Shown: positions 1 to 10,431 of the stretch, one piece after another
Position numbering within the stretch: position 1 is the stretch's first letter
How the letters are laid out: each line of letters starts with the position of its first letter
Assembly (NCBI GenBank): GCA_017506865.1
Contig: JAFCMP010000323.1
Location: 434,001-498,000 of the forward strand
Origin: Tribonema minus
Taxonomy: Eukaryota > Sar > Xanthophyceae > Tribonematales > Tribonemataceae
DNA: 64,000 nt
Reading direction: 5' to 3'
Notes under the pieces: model-generated
The model's input: the letters and a program-made list of their open reading frames with translations, nothing else
What the model was told of the DNA's origin: nothing
Database searches by the model: none
Made by a program: the position numbers and the translations under genes

Positions 1-557
1 GATTGGGTGGGGCATTGTTGCCGCGTACTGTGATTGCTGCACGCAGCTGGTTGGTGCGAGGGAGTAGTATGAATTCGTTATATCGCATTCGCTGTGAGAT
101 GCTGGGAGCGACATGCTGCTTTTCGCGTTGTACGTGAGTAGCTGGGCGACATCGGCGGCGCCGGCGACAGCGGCGGCAGTAGCGGCGGCAGCAGCAGCGG
201 CGGAGGCTGCGCGGCTCTGCGCACATACTGACGTGCGCCGGCGCATGCAGTAGGGTGGCGGCGCACTGCAGTCCTGTGCTGGTGATACTGGAACGTGAGG
301 TTTGAGTTGGTGTTAGAAGAGGCAGCGTGGCGCTCTCAGGGCTAGCGGTGGCATGCGCTGTCGTGATGGTGAGCGACTACTATCAGGGTGCAAGGAGTTC
401 TGATCCCTCATGCTGATTCCAACACTGATGCACCAGCACTCAGCTTGAGCATGCACGTGTGCACGCACTTGGCTGCAACGGCAGCGACACGGTACGCACC
501 CCACACCGTCTCTCCACTAACGCGCTTCAACTTCACCTTGAACTTCTCCCCCTGCAG

Positions 558-1726
558 CGGCGCGCGAGGCAGCGCTCCACGATCTCCTGCAGCACGCCCC
601 GCCCGCCGCCGCCGCCGCCCCCGCCGCTGCCGCCGCCTCCGCGCCCGGCAGCGACGCGCAGCTGGCAGCAGCAGTGCTCAGCGTGATGACGCCTAGCGCC
701 GTGGCCGCGCTGCGCGTCCTGGAGGCGCTGGACGACGCAGCGCTGAGCGCTGCTGCTGCTGCTGCTGCTGTAACTGCTGACGGCGGGGGGGCGCGGTGGC
801 TGTATCGAGCGCTGGTGGAGCTGGTCACGTGCGACAGCGCCGCCGTGCGCGCGCAGGTGATGAGTAGGGTTTGCCGACAATGTGTGCCTGTATAGTGTGT
901 GGATGTAATGTTATGCTTTGGAAGTATGTATACTTTGAAGTATACGTTGCAATGCTGTTAAAGTCGATGTAATCACGCGCCGTAGGAAGTGTATGCTCAG
1001 GGTTGTTGTGATCTGATGATATAGGTGTCTGGGGCTGATGTGAGGGGTAGGGGTTACTGGGGGGTTTGGGCTGAGAACTGAGATTGGTGAGAAGGGGGTG
1101 ACTGATTGCTCGCGATATGATGGCCATGCGTGCATGGATGTTGGATCGAGCACCCGTTTGTGCACACGAGGCGGGGTTCAAAGCACAAAGAATCGGGTTG
1201 TTGAAGTTGAGTAGAGTGATGCGTGACAGTGTTGCATGAACTTGTACGTCGTGGATTCGTGCGTTAAGCAGCAGCATCATAGTGGATAGCGGTGGCCTGG
1301 CAACAAGTTCGCGCAGAGATTTGTGACACAACGCGCTGCGCAGACTCGCTTGTTTGAAATGTCGGCTGCACACGCTTGCTAGGGTTTCCTCCCCTTCAGC
1401 GGCGCTCAACAAACTGCAGCGTCACACAACGCTCAGAGCACTTAGAGTTCAAGTCGAGGCAGCACAACGTGTGCACCGTGCCGCAAGATGGCAGTGCGCG
1501 GCATACAAAAATATGAGAAGCGAACATGAAGTGGATTAGGGGGGTTACTGAGTCAGTTGTAACATCTTTGAAGTTTGTTGTGGTGCACGTGATTGAGCAC
1601 TGCCGCCTGTTGCTGATCGCTGCTGCGCAGGTGCGGCGCATGCTCTCGGCGCGTGAGCCTTCCCGCAGCGATGATTCAGAGGCTGACAGCGCGCATGCAG
1701 CGCAAACAGCGCTGCCTGCCGCGTAA
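558..1726 (+). CDS. Last two exons of a 5'-truncated gene, helical-repeat-like C-terminus
   Basis: Two exons join cleanly: 558-856 (acceptor after CCCCCTGCAG, donor CAG|GTGATG) and 1631-1726 (acceptor GCTGCGCAG, ending in TAA). The intron is phase 0 and 774 bp. The first exon starts in phase 2, so more exons lie upstream, inside or beyond the first 557 bases; I could not place them. The product ends in an Ala-rich linker followed by an amphipathic stretch (WLYRALVELVTCDSAAVRAQ, then VRRML) and a short polar tail. Alternating helices of this kind resemble the C-terminal HEAT-like region of BIG/Sec7 ARF-GEF proteins, but that is a weak resemblance by eye. Coding status is fairly well supported; the family is a guess. 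Confidence 0.5.
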
Positions 1727-3540
1727 CAAGCTGGGATAGGCAAGCTGCCAAGCGTAGCTACTCTGTTCTGCAACCCAGTGTGGTCAGTACTGGAGCTGCT
1801 GCGGAGTACGAATGCGCACCGCCGCTGCTGCGCGCTGCCGCTGCTGCCGCGTACATGATGCTGAGCGTTGCTGCGCCGCTTATGCGCGCCCGCTGCCGAG
1901 CATCGCTGAATGGCGGCACGTGCCCACAGCCGGCGCGCGCCGTAGCGAGAGCATGCCGATGGCGGTTGACGACAGCTGGCAGCGCACAGCGCAGACACCT
2001 TGACGCCCCTGCACAATCGCATTATGCGTTTGGCTAGAGCTCAAGTGCTGCTCTGTCCTCAGTCAGGACTTTGCGGCGCTTGTGCGGCTGCGGCATCGGG
2101 CTGCTCAGCCTTCAGCATTGGACACCTCAGGGCCCCTGGAAGTTTGAAGCTTGAGGCACCCGCTCCACAGTCTACCCCACAGCTGATTGTCTCCATAGCT
2201 GATTATCTCCATAAGCCATGCTTGCAACCAGCCGTCGTGGCAGCGCACATACGTGAGCCTGCACCATGGCCTCACGACCAACGCGGCATCATCAGGGGCA
2301 AGCAAGCGGAGTGAGAGGCGGGCCAGTTGCGTTCTGTCGCGCCTGCGTGCTGGCGCAGCGCGCGGCCTGACTTGCGGCAGTGAGCACTTGCTTTGGGGTA
2401 TGCTATGCCCGCACGCACACAAGATGGTATGCTTCGCCACGCGGTGAGACGCGTGCGGTGCTGGTGATGCAATGTGAGTGCCGAAGCCATCGTGCTGGCC
2501 GGCAACCCGCCGTGACTTTAGCCTTGCAGCAAGGGGCACTGACTCTTGTTGTTTAGTAGGGTTAGGCAAATGATTAGCTGATGCATCACACTGCGCGTGC
2601 CACAGGCCCCGAACCTGTTCATCGTTGCTGGCGGGCGCTGTTAACACAGCCCCTGAAAATCAGACTCAGCCACTTTGAATCAGCCAGCTTGTAGTGATGC
2701 AGCAAAATTTAACATCGTTGTACTGTTTGTGATTTTGTGGGTGCCGCTAAGCACTGGCGCTGCAGTCATTGGCTACCTGTCGAGGTTCATCATATTAGCG
2801 TTGTTGGCCCTCAATAGAATCGAGTGCTGCATATTTTGGCTAGCGGCAAGCTTGCTGCCTTCACTTGTTGTGCTTGTGACAGGTTGCTGCTGCCCTTCGT
2901 TTCTGGACTGCTTGTTGCATTGTGTTGTTTGCCATTCGCTCAATGGTGCTGGTGTACACACACATCTGTATGCATGGGCAGCAATGCAATGATAATTGTG
3001 CCTGTGAAATAGGTTGACAACTGCGCTTAAAGCCAGGTAGTGGGCTGCTTTCGTGGAGTTGTCATTGCTGCATTGGTGCAGTGACATCAAGCTTGCCAAC
3101 GGATAAAGGCCACTGTGGGCTGCACGTTAAAGTATGCTTGTGTGCAAGATGTGCTGTTAAATTGTCAAAACCTGCCAGTTTCTTCGTATGCTCATTGCAC
3201 GGCAAGGCTTTTCGACTTTCACAGGTCTCACAGCTCCACAACTGTCACCAACCCTAATGCTTGGTACTATGGACCACTCCACTAGTACAAGTATATGTCA
3301 ACCAATGCTATTTGCAATTCTGATCTTGCTTGACACATCCTTTGTGCGCTCATATGTGCAACAAGGGCACACCAAAACTGACCTTGCCTCTTCGAGTGGC
3401 TGCTTTGCTCAGTTTTGTCTTCTGCCATACAAGCAGCACATGCATCAGTTGCATATAGCATCCAAACACTTACAGCAAGCTTCACACCACAGGGAGCGAA
3501 CAAGCACGTGCATGCCAGGCAGCACACTCGCAGGCGAGCA
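1727..3540. other. Intergenic, no gene supported
   Basis: Several overlapping open frames on both strands have no splice context or family resemblance. A short direct repeat (AGCTGATT.TCTCCATA) occurs twice at about 2180-2212. I see nothing else that can be named. Confidence 0.4.
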
Positions 3541-3960
3541 GATCTCATCAGAAATACAGAACATGCAACACAGACACTGAGTGTCGCGGACTTGGAAGAA
3601 AAGCTCAAAGCTCAATTCATTCAAACAGCCTTCAAAGCGCGGAAGATGTCTACTTGCAGATGCTACAACACACACAACGAAGTCCATTTGGTCCTCAAGC
3701 TAATGGTCAAACTAGTGGCCCTTGATGGCACAAGCAACAGATACTGCTCCAGGCTCCCGATCCCAAGGCGTGACGTGCAAGACTGCGTCAGGCGGAACAC
3801 TAGCGATGCTCGACGTTGCACTGGCCGCTCCAGGAAGTGTGTATATTAACACGTTGAGGCCCTTGTGACTTCCACACACGCAGGTCGCTCGTCGCGAAGC
3901 TTGGAGCTGCAAGCCACAGCAACAGACAAAGAGACGCAACTGTCAGCTTGTAGGTAGGAT
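3540..3960 (+). pseudogene. Weak coding-like remnant, unknown
   Basis: Short protein-like stretches occur in different plus-strand frames: LSVADLEEKLKAQ near 3580, SAEDVYLQMLQHTQRSPFG near 3640-3690, and CKTASGGTLAMLDVALAAPG near 3780-3835. They look like pieces of one disordered protein rather than random translation, but the frame changes between them without an obvious intron. This could be a decayed or processed copy of a gene, or chance. No family is recognised. Confidence 0.2.
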
Positions 3961-4224
3961 AGAGCGCAAGCAAGTGCGGTGCGTGCTACTCAAACTGAAC
4001 CAAGTTGCAACACAAAGTCAGTGCAGCTTGATCAGATGTGTCCTTCTATACTTGTATCCAGCGTACAAAACTCTTTGCCATGCAAGTAGCAGAAGAGTGC
4101 GGCTTGACCGTAGCATACCTTGTGCAGCCGTTGCTGCTGCGGAGTGCTTAAACAGAAGGTGTTGCGGCCGCTGTGACCAAGCCGAAGGACTTGGAGATGT
4201 TCACTTGACGCCGATTGAACCCTG

Positions 4225-4890
4225 ATGAGCCATGAATACCGGTCGCTCGACGTTGACGATGTGGTGCGTGCAATGCGCGGCAAGAGAGGGAGGAGTTCAA
4301 ACCAGCAACAGGCAATGCAGTGTCAGTGCAGAGCTTGTGAAGGCACTTCAATGGATTACGTCATCGCTGCTTGTTTGACGCATCGACAGAGCAGATGCAC
4401 ACCACCAACAAGTGTGATCAGCTGTAGATGCGCTAATCAGTGTTACTACAGGAACACACAACACACTACACAGGCAACCCCCCCCCCCTCCCCCCCAACC
4501 CCCACGACAAAGGTACCTCTGCGATTCGGACGACCTCTGGCGCCGCCGGGAGAAGCAAGCTTGCTGCGGTTCCGTTCAAGCCGGTTTAGCGATGCAATTG
4601 TCACGCGTACGGCAGAATCTTCACCCACTGCGCACCGCGTGCAGCGGGGCAATGAACACAAGCAGCTCACTACAACAGAGCAACTCGGCCATCGCAAACA
4701 CGTTAGCCACAGTGCAAATGAAGAAACGTTGCCTGCGCTCGCACCACCCACTGCGCGACGCCCAACGAATACCCATGGGTCAAAAACCGAACACACACCG
4801 ATGCTGCACCGCAGTATGCCGGCCTTCAACACAGCAAGGAACCCTGCCTGGAGCACCAGATTGCCGAGCCGAAGGAAGAAGCACCTGTGA
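4225..4890 (+). CDS. Hypothetical protein, 221 codons, low complexity
   Basis: An ATG-initiated frame begins with a plausible folded segment (YRSLDVDDVVRAMRGKRGR) and continues into Thr/Pro- and Ser-rich sequence that includes a C-run (about 4479-4496). The first 33 codons look more protein-like than the rest. They may be a first exon ending near 4310, where CAACAG|GCAATG could serve as a GC-type donor, with another acceptor near 4451 (CTACAG). No homologue is recognised. A similar-length frame on the opposite strand looks like its shadow. Confidence 0.25.
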   Translation: MSHEYRSLDVDDVVRAMRGKRGRSSNQQQAMQCQCRACEGTSMDYVIAACLTHRQSRCTPPTSVISCRCANQCYYRNTQHTTQATPPPSPPTPTTKVPLRFGRPLAPPGEASLLRFRSSRFSDAIVTRTAESSPTAHRVQRGNEHKQLTTTEQLGHRKHVSHSANEETLPALAPPTARRPTNTHGSKTEHTPMLHRSMPAFNTARNPAWSTRLPSRRKKHL

Positions 4891-5269
4891 ACAGGAGCCG
4901 CTACTCCAAACCTACACAGGCAGTATGGCGAACGCGTACCGTCGGTGAGCGGGCGTAGTGCGGTTGCACGGAGATCGCGGCGTCCTGCCGTCAACGCCAA
5001 TGGCAAGCCCCCAGCAGCGCCAAGGGCTGCATGGCCAAGGGCTGCATGGCTATGCAAAAGCCGAGTTGAGGTTTTGCTAACTTCATCTCTCTCGCGAACA
5101 AAATCTCAGAACACCTTTGTCAAGCGCTGCATCATGGCATCCGACAACATGATCGTGTTCGTGCCAGTAGTGGTGCCAGAGGAGCTGCAGTTGCTGCTGT
5201 TGCAGCGTCGCTGAGGCTGTTGGCTGAGGTTGCAGCACAGTGTTGCAGCAGCAGCTCGACTCCGAAGAT

Positions 5270-6265
5270 ATGGACCACCAGCCGCATGGCCGCCTTTCAG
5301 GCACTCATACCAGGCGTAATAACAAGCTACCCAGTATCGCCGTCGCCGAATGGCAGCTTATGCAGGTGCTGTTGCACAGCAGCATGGTGAGCATTCCGAC
5401 CCTCAAACGGCCCGCTGCACGGTTGCTGCTTTGGAGATCGACGGCATGCCTCAATGAATTGAAGCCAGCAACGTCGACGCCCAGGTGGCCCAGGAACGCC
5501 ATGACTATGCCAAGAAGGTGTGGGCGAAGTACACATGGGGTCGATAGGTCTGCAGTTGGCGCGCAATACTGCAGGATGCCACAGGGCTGCATCGGCTGTA
5601 CCCCACACCTACGTCCTCACAGCGGACGAAGACTGCTTGAGCTGCTGTTGATGAGTAGCTCACTTTTGCTGCCTACCAGGTGCTGATGGCCATGAACAAC
5701 CAGCCGGAGCTCTGCATACCTGAGCCAATCAACTCGCTGCAGAGCTCACCCAGCCTCGTATTGTGACATTGGCAGACCTATGGTGAGCTCTGCGGCGAGT
5801 TGATGCGTGCAGAGCTCCAGCTGGTTGTTCATGGCGCCATGAGCACCTGGTGGGCAGCCAAAGTGCGCTGCTCATCAACAGCAGCTTCAGCAGCCGTCTT
5901 GCGCTTGGAGGATGCAGGTGTGGGGTGCAGCCAATGCAGATGTGTGACATCGTCCAGCTCTACTACGCCATCTGCACAGCTTTTGACCCCATGTATTTCG
6001 CCCACACCTTCTTGGCGTGGTCCTGGCGATCCTGAGCCACCTGCGCGTCGACCTTGCTGGCTTTGATACACTGCGGGATGCCCCTAACTTTCCGAGCAGC
6101 AACCTGCAGCGTGACCTTCGGGCCCGTTTGTGGATCGGGCTGCTCACTATGCTTCTGTCCAACAGGAGGTGCTGCGGGCTGCTGGTGCGGCGACAGCGGC
6201 AATCGGTAGCTCAGTATAATGCCTGGTATGAGCGTCTGAAAGGCGGCCATGCGGCTGTCGGTCCA
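5270..6265. repeat. Large imperfect inverted duplication (arms about 460 bp)
   Basis: The left arm (about 5270-5735) reappears as its reverse complement at about 5796-6265, separated by a loop of roughly 60 bp. Aligned landmarks are ATGGCCGCCTTTCAG near 5286 against its complement near 6240-6255, and GCCAAGAAGGTGTGGGCGAA near 5508 against its complement near 6003. The arms have diverged by point changes and small indels. Both encode similar peptides (MAAFQ.LIPG; KVDAQVAQ; YAKKVWAKY), so the duplicated unit was probably coding once. It could be an inverted pair of an unknown transposable sequence or a duplicated gene fragment. Confidence 0.7.
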
Positions 6266-6276
6266 TACTGGTTCTG

Positions 6277-6277
<1 letters not shown>

Positions 6278-6304
<27 letters not shown>
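6278..6304 (+). repeat. CTG trinucleotide tract
   Basis: Nine uninterrupted CTG units are followed by GTG/CTG-rich degenerate sequence to about 6360. The tract creates a spurious poly-Leu frame. Confidence 0.9.
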
Positions 6305-6307
<3 letters not shown>

Positions 6308-6479
6308 GTGGTGGTGGTGCTGGTGCTTTTGGTAGTGCTGCTGGTGCTGCTGCTGCTGCGGTGGCTGAGGCTGTTGGACTGCTGGGGGTTGCTGCTGCTG
6401 CCGTCGTGCCGCTATGCGAGCTCCCTTCCCCCCCCGCGCACCGCGACCGCGGCCGTGCGCCTGCTATTGCGCTGCAGGG

Positions 6480-6660
6480 GCATCGTCGACAACAGCACCT
6501 ACATAAGGTGCCAACAACAGCACCTGCATAAGGTGCCGTTTGTCAACGGCGGCAATGGTTACTATACTATGTTCCCTGGTATGCGTGCCGGGCAGGCGGT
6601 GATGCGGCTGTCGGTCCATAGTGGCTCTTCGGGGTCCGTTGTTGTGCATGTATTTCCTAG
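6480..6660 (-). repeat. Third, partial copy of the inverted-duplication unit
   Basis: On the minus strand this stretch matches the start of the 5270-6265 unit (TATGGACCGACAGCCGCAT; peptide WTDSR.TA...IPG, then LMQVL) but only for about 150 bp, with a short internal repeat (CACCTTATG.AGGTGCTGTTG twice). It shows that the unit is repetitive rather than a single inverted copy. Confidence 0.5.
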
Positions 6661-7220
6661 GAGACGCTGCGGCGATGGCAACAAGAAGCGCATGGCGGCT
6701 CGTAACACGTTCACGGCATGCGGAGCCTTGTGTGCAGCCCGCTGTAACGATGCAAACGCCGCGCTGCACGACGGCGGCACGGGCGCCGAGCGCGGCGCGG
6801 CGTTGAGCGTGCCACTGCACCGCAGAATGCAGCACAGGCATGTAGTCAAAATCCAAAAATCCAACGGCGGCGGCAGCGCCTGCGCAGCGCGCGGAGGCAG
6901 CGACAACGGCACGCGCGGTGCGCGTGAGGCGCACAATGCACGGCGGCGCGGCCGAGGCCACGTGTGAAGCGCTGCAGCGGCGCCAGCTGCATGATGCACG
7001 CGGCGCATGCGCAGTGCTGTGATGGTGCCAGCGCGCTGCCGCCCAGCAGCACGCCCGAGGTGTGCGCAGAACATTGCAGGAGCGCTGTCTCAGCACCAGC
7101 GGTGGCAGCAACGTGTGATAAAGAAAAATGTTTTTAGATTTTTGAAGCATGTTGTTTTTGTACTGTGCACATTGTGCTTCCCATAGGCATTAAACTCATG
7201 TGTAAGCAGAGATAGAGACG

Positions 7221-7550
7221 TCAAGAGCAGAAATTTCTCGCTGAATTTGCCCCACAGCGTCCGCAGCTGACGTCACCCAGCGACTCCGCAGCAGCCGCAA
7301 CGACATCATGATCTCCCTTACCTGTCACGCCCAATCTCTTTCCTTTGTCACTGCGCGCTGCCGTTGGCGTCAGCAGCCTGGGCTCCATGGCCACACCGGC
7401 AGCAGCAGCTGCTGCTGCAGCAGTGCTCAGCACTGCTACGCCTAGCAACACACATGGCAGTGTCATAACTGCCAGAACTGCCGCCGCAGCGGGATCAAAC
7501 GGCATAGGGCCTGCGATATCATGTTTTTTTAGCCGTATTACGGGTTTCAT
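7221..7550 (-). CDS. Possible small membrane protein exon
   Basis: The minus-strand frame encodes one strongly hydrophobic Ala/Leu/Val segment (AAAVLAVMTLPCVLLGVAVL) followed by an Ala run and a basic tail (SDKGKRLG). A good donor (GTGACAG|GTAAGG) lies inside it near 7320 and an acceptor (GATATCGCAG) near 7522, so the real exon may be about 7321-7521. No partner exons were found. A one-pass membrane protein is the only functional reading I can offer. Confidence 0.25.
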   Translation of the reverse strand: MKPVIRLKKHDIAGPMPFDPAAAAVLAVMTLPCVLLGVAVLSTAAAAAAAAGVAMEPRLLTPTAARSDKGKRLGVTGKGDHDVVAAAAESLGDVSCGRCGANSARNFCS

Positions 7551-8164
7551 TATGTGCTGCTCGGCTGCCTATTATAGGTCAGATTAGGTGTTCTATGTAT
7601 GGTTTTTGTGCCGCCTGGAGCTGATTTAGTGCACCACATCAGCCAGGAGGACGCATACACATGCTGACATGTACTCTCGCGATCGCTCTGATGCTCACAT
7701 GATGTCCGAGCTATAGTTCACGCAACCCTGCCCTAACCCCAAGCCAATCCAAACCCCTAGCCCTACTTGCAACTGCTGTCGCAACTAGGGTTAGGGCTAG
7801 CCGTGCTGCCACGGTTGGGTAGCATTGAACAACCCTGCACCATGACCCTCAACAACTGTGAAAACATGTGCAGTAGACAGCTCTTGGTGCAGGCAATCCA
7901 GCGGTGGCTGACAGGCAGCAAGCAACGGACTGCAAGTAAAATGGCCCAAAAACATCATGTTTTCCCTGCAAATAAACTCGCCTAGAAAGAATGGCAACAT
8001 GAGGCTACAGTATGTAAAAACAGCAGTGAACGGCGGTGGAAAAATCACCAAAATCCGCGGAAAAAAGGAGAAATTTCTCCAACCGCCACCAACTTCAAGT
8101 TCGTTGGCGCTCGTAAGGGTGGGCTCACACACACAGGGCCCGTCATCACCGTACCAGCAACACG

Positions 8165-8905
8165 ATGGCAACTATGCTAGAAACACAGCATGCATCGGGT
8201 GCGATATCGACGTCCTCGGTAGGCACAGCAACGCTAGAAACACCGCATGCATCAGGTGCGCTATCGAGGTCCTCGGTAGGCAGCGCTCTGTACGCTAAGG
8301 CCGCGGCTGTTCTACACAAACAGGAGCACAGGCTGGCCATAAGCCCCAAGGAATTTGCCGTCATCTTCTCTCTTCTCGGGCTGCCCGTCAAGCGGCTGGT
8401 GAGGCTCGGACTGGTGTCAGGTCACGAGTTGACGCAGCAAATGGAGGCACACGCTTGGAAGAAACAGCGAAGCCGGTCGTTGCTACGAGGACATATTCAT
8501 CCAGACGACGCTGCCTCGCTGACGGCTCCTGCAGAGGCGGACACTTTAGACGCTCCCAGCACTGCAGCGAAGGACAAGGATTCACCTGGCCCAGTTCGTC
8601 AGCTGCTGTTACGATGCGGCATCGACCTGCCGTCCACGCAAGTCGCGCTCCTTCTGCGTGCCCTAGAGGCTTCCCCACGGCTCCTGGTCATGAGAGGCCT
8701 GCTTCCGCTGGAGGCACTTTACGCAGCACAACAGGAGTGCCGGCTGCCACCCATCCCACCGCTGCGGCGGCAACACTCGTTTCGCCGCCTCTCTGGTGAT
8801 GGCACCCACGTCGACCTGCGCAGCCTGTTGGAGAGGAGTGTAGCAACAAGGTTCACTGCTCACGAACTAGACAGGCTTGAGCTACCTCCCTTAGCCCCGC
8901 GATAA
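8165..8905 (+). CDS. Unrecognised protein, tandem paralogue A (246 aa)
   Basis: This is an intronless frame with an ATG at 8165. It is clearly homologous along its length to the gene at 10432-11169, and conservation of a whole frame between diverged copies argues that both are real genes. It contains two related segments of about 50 residues, at about 44-94 and 142-191. They share a pattern of L, then S/P-rich turn, A..L..L...P.RLV..GL(L)...L...Q.E, which looks like two helical units. A variable charged linker separates them. The C-terminus is Pro/Arg-rich (PPIPPLRRQ). No signal peptide or membrane segment is visible. The N-terminus carries a 57 bp tandem duplication absent from paralogue B. 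The helical repeat could mediate protein or nucleic-acid binding, but no known family is recognised. Confidence 0.75.
   Translation: MATMLETQHASGAISTSSVGTATLETPHASGALSRSSVGSALYAKAAAVLHKQEHRLAISPKEFAVIFSLLGLPVKRLVRLGLVSGHELTQQMEAHAWKKQRSRSLLRGHIHPDDAASLTAPAEADTLDAPSTAAKDKDSPGPVRQLLLRCGIDLPSTQVALLLRALEASPRLLVMRGLLPLEALYAAQQECRLPPIPPLRRQHSFRRLSGDGTHVDLRSLLERSVATRFTAHELDRLELPPLAPR
8176..8283 (+). repeat. 57 bp tandem duplication in paralogue A
   Basis: Two copies (8176-8232 and 8233-8283, the second incomplete) encode LET.HASGA.S.SSVG twice. They keep the frame, so the N-terminus has been lengthened by about 19 residues. Confidence 0.85.
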
Positions 8906-10431
8906 GCACACCTTCTCTGGCAGCATTCTGGCTACGCAGCTCGTCCACACGCGCCACGGCAATAGGCGGGTAAGGAGGCATATAGAAGTATGTATACACG
9001 ATGCTCTGTGCTACACACACGAGCTTGCCCCACGTGCCCCATCGGCAGAATAAGAGCAACACCGCAGTTCTGTAGATGCAGACTGAACGCGGTCTGTGCT
9101 GAACAGCATGTAGGGGGCAGCCAACGAGCGTTCTGCAATTCAGCTCAAGCAGAGTGCACCCCCTACATAGAGGCTACATGTAGTACATTATGGATGATCA
9201 GATGAGCATGATACGCCCAGTCAAGCTGCGGCGGTTGAGTTTTGACGCCGTCACGGTGACTCTTTTGCAGCACCCGCACAACAAATCTTCATGGCATAGA
9301 CTGGCAGTATTTGCAAATGAAACTTCAAGAAGTTTACGCATATGCACATACTACGCGTCTTATCTTCCGACATGTGCTTGCTGTTTGCCTTGCACTGGTA
9401 TGACGCACATGCCTGTGTGCTGGTATCAAATCGGCTGCAGTGCGTGCACGCATGCTCTGAATATACTATGTGCATGTGTTTTTTGTACGTCTTGAGTGAG
9501 CAGCCTAAGCATTATTGCAGGCAGAGACTAGTCAAGCTTGTTTGCATTCTGTGTTCTGATATCAACAGAGATGAGGTGAATGCGCTAGCAGTGCACAATG
9601 ACAAGTACAAGGCAATACAATAAAACGACAACTTATGAATGCGCTCAAATGACACTGGTGACCGCACATAAAGCGATGTCCACGTACCTGGCGGTTCAAG
9701 CCTCTACACATATGCAGGGATCGGCGACACATGCTTTAAACTTCGGCGACACATGCTTTAAACTTCAAGCTGAATCTGTGTATGCGGAGTGCCCACGACA
9801 AGCCTTGAGCTGGCTGCTTGACATGTACATTTATAAAAGAAGCATTATGCCAAGGTGTGGACTCACTGCTCCTTGCCCCAGCATGGCAAGCAACCACTGC
9901 AGGCCCGCAGTTTCCAAGCGCCTTTCCCAACTTGAAGCTCAGCTGCACACCGCGCTCCGCCACGCCCGCGCGCTCAGCTCTCGCCGACGGCGTCTGTGCA
10001 CGCACACCGCCAGCAGTGCGCCGCCGCCAGTGGCAGTGCCGCCTTGGTATTGCACATTGTCCTGCGCCGTCGCAACGCACTGCGCCGTCATTGTGTTGCC
10101 GCCGTCGCCGCCGTGCGCCGCGTGTGTGCCGCGCTGAAGCCGTACATACATATGCCGCCGCGGCGCTGCCGCCGTCGCCGTGCCGCACGTGCACTGCCGG
10201 CGCCAAGCCACTGCGCCGCGCACACTAGGTGATGTAGCAGCGCTACCGCATATATCACATGCTGATCAAACATGAATGACAGCCCTGTGTCATTTGCGTC
10301 GGCGGGTATGGAACGGTCTTCTTTGGTGGAAAATTGGAAAAATCTGAGTTTCCGCAAGAACTTTCTCTGGACCAAAAACTCACCTGAAAACAAACCTGAT
10401 CAAAGTTTCATATACCTGCAAGCTGGACCTG
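8906..10431. other. Spacer between the tandem paralogues
   Basis: No convincing gene. A TATAAA box at 9833-9838 precedes an ATG at 9847 that opens a 96-codon Ala/Pro/Cys-rich frame to 10137, but its composition looks like that of GC-rich noncoding DNA. The 200 bp before paralogue B resembles the sequence before paralogue A only loosely (A-rich, GGAAAAAT-type stretches). Confidence 0.4.
9722..9765 (+). repeat. 22 bp perfect tandem duplication
   Basis: CGGCGACACATGCTTTAAAC plus two further bases is repeated twice head to tail without mismatch, which implies a recent event. Confidence 0.9.

Noticed and set aside
825-1412. 195-codon minus-strand frame
   Set aside because: It lies mostly opposite an intron of the plus-strand gene and has no domain-like content.
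4446-5057. 203-codon minus-strand frame
   Set aside because: Cys/Val-rich shadow of the opposite strand's low-complexity sequence, with no splice or start context.
6017-6967. Long plus-strand frame with a poly-Leu run
   Set aside because: It reads through the CTG tract and the inverted duplication, and its Leu run comes from CTG units.
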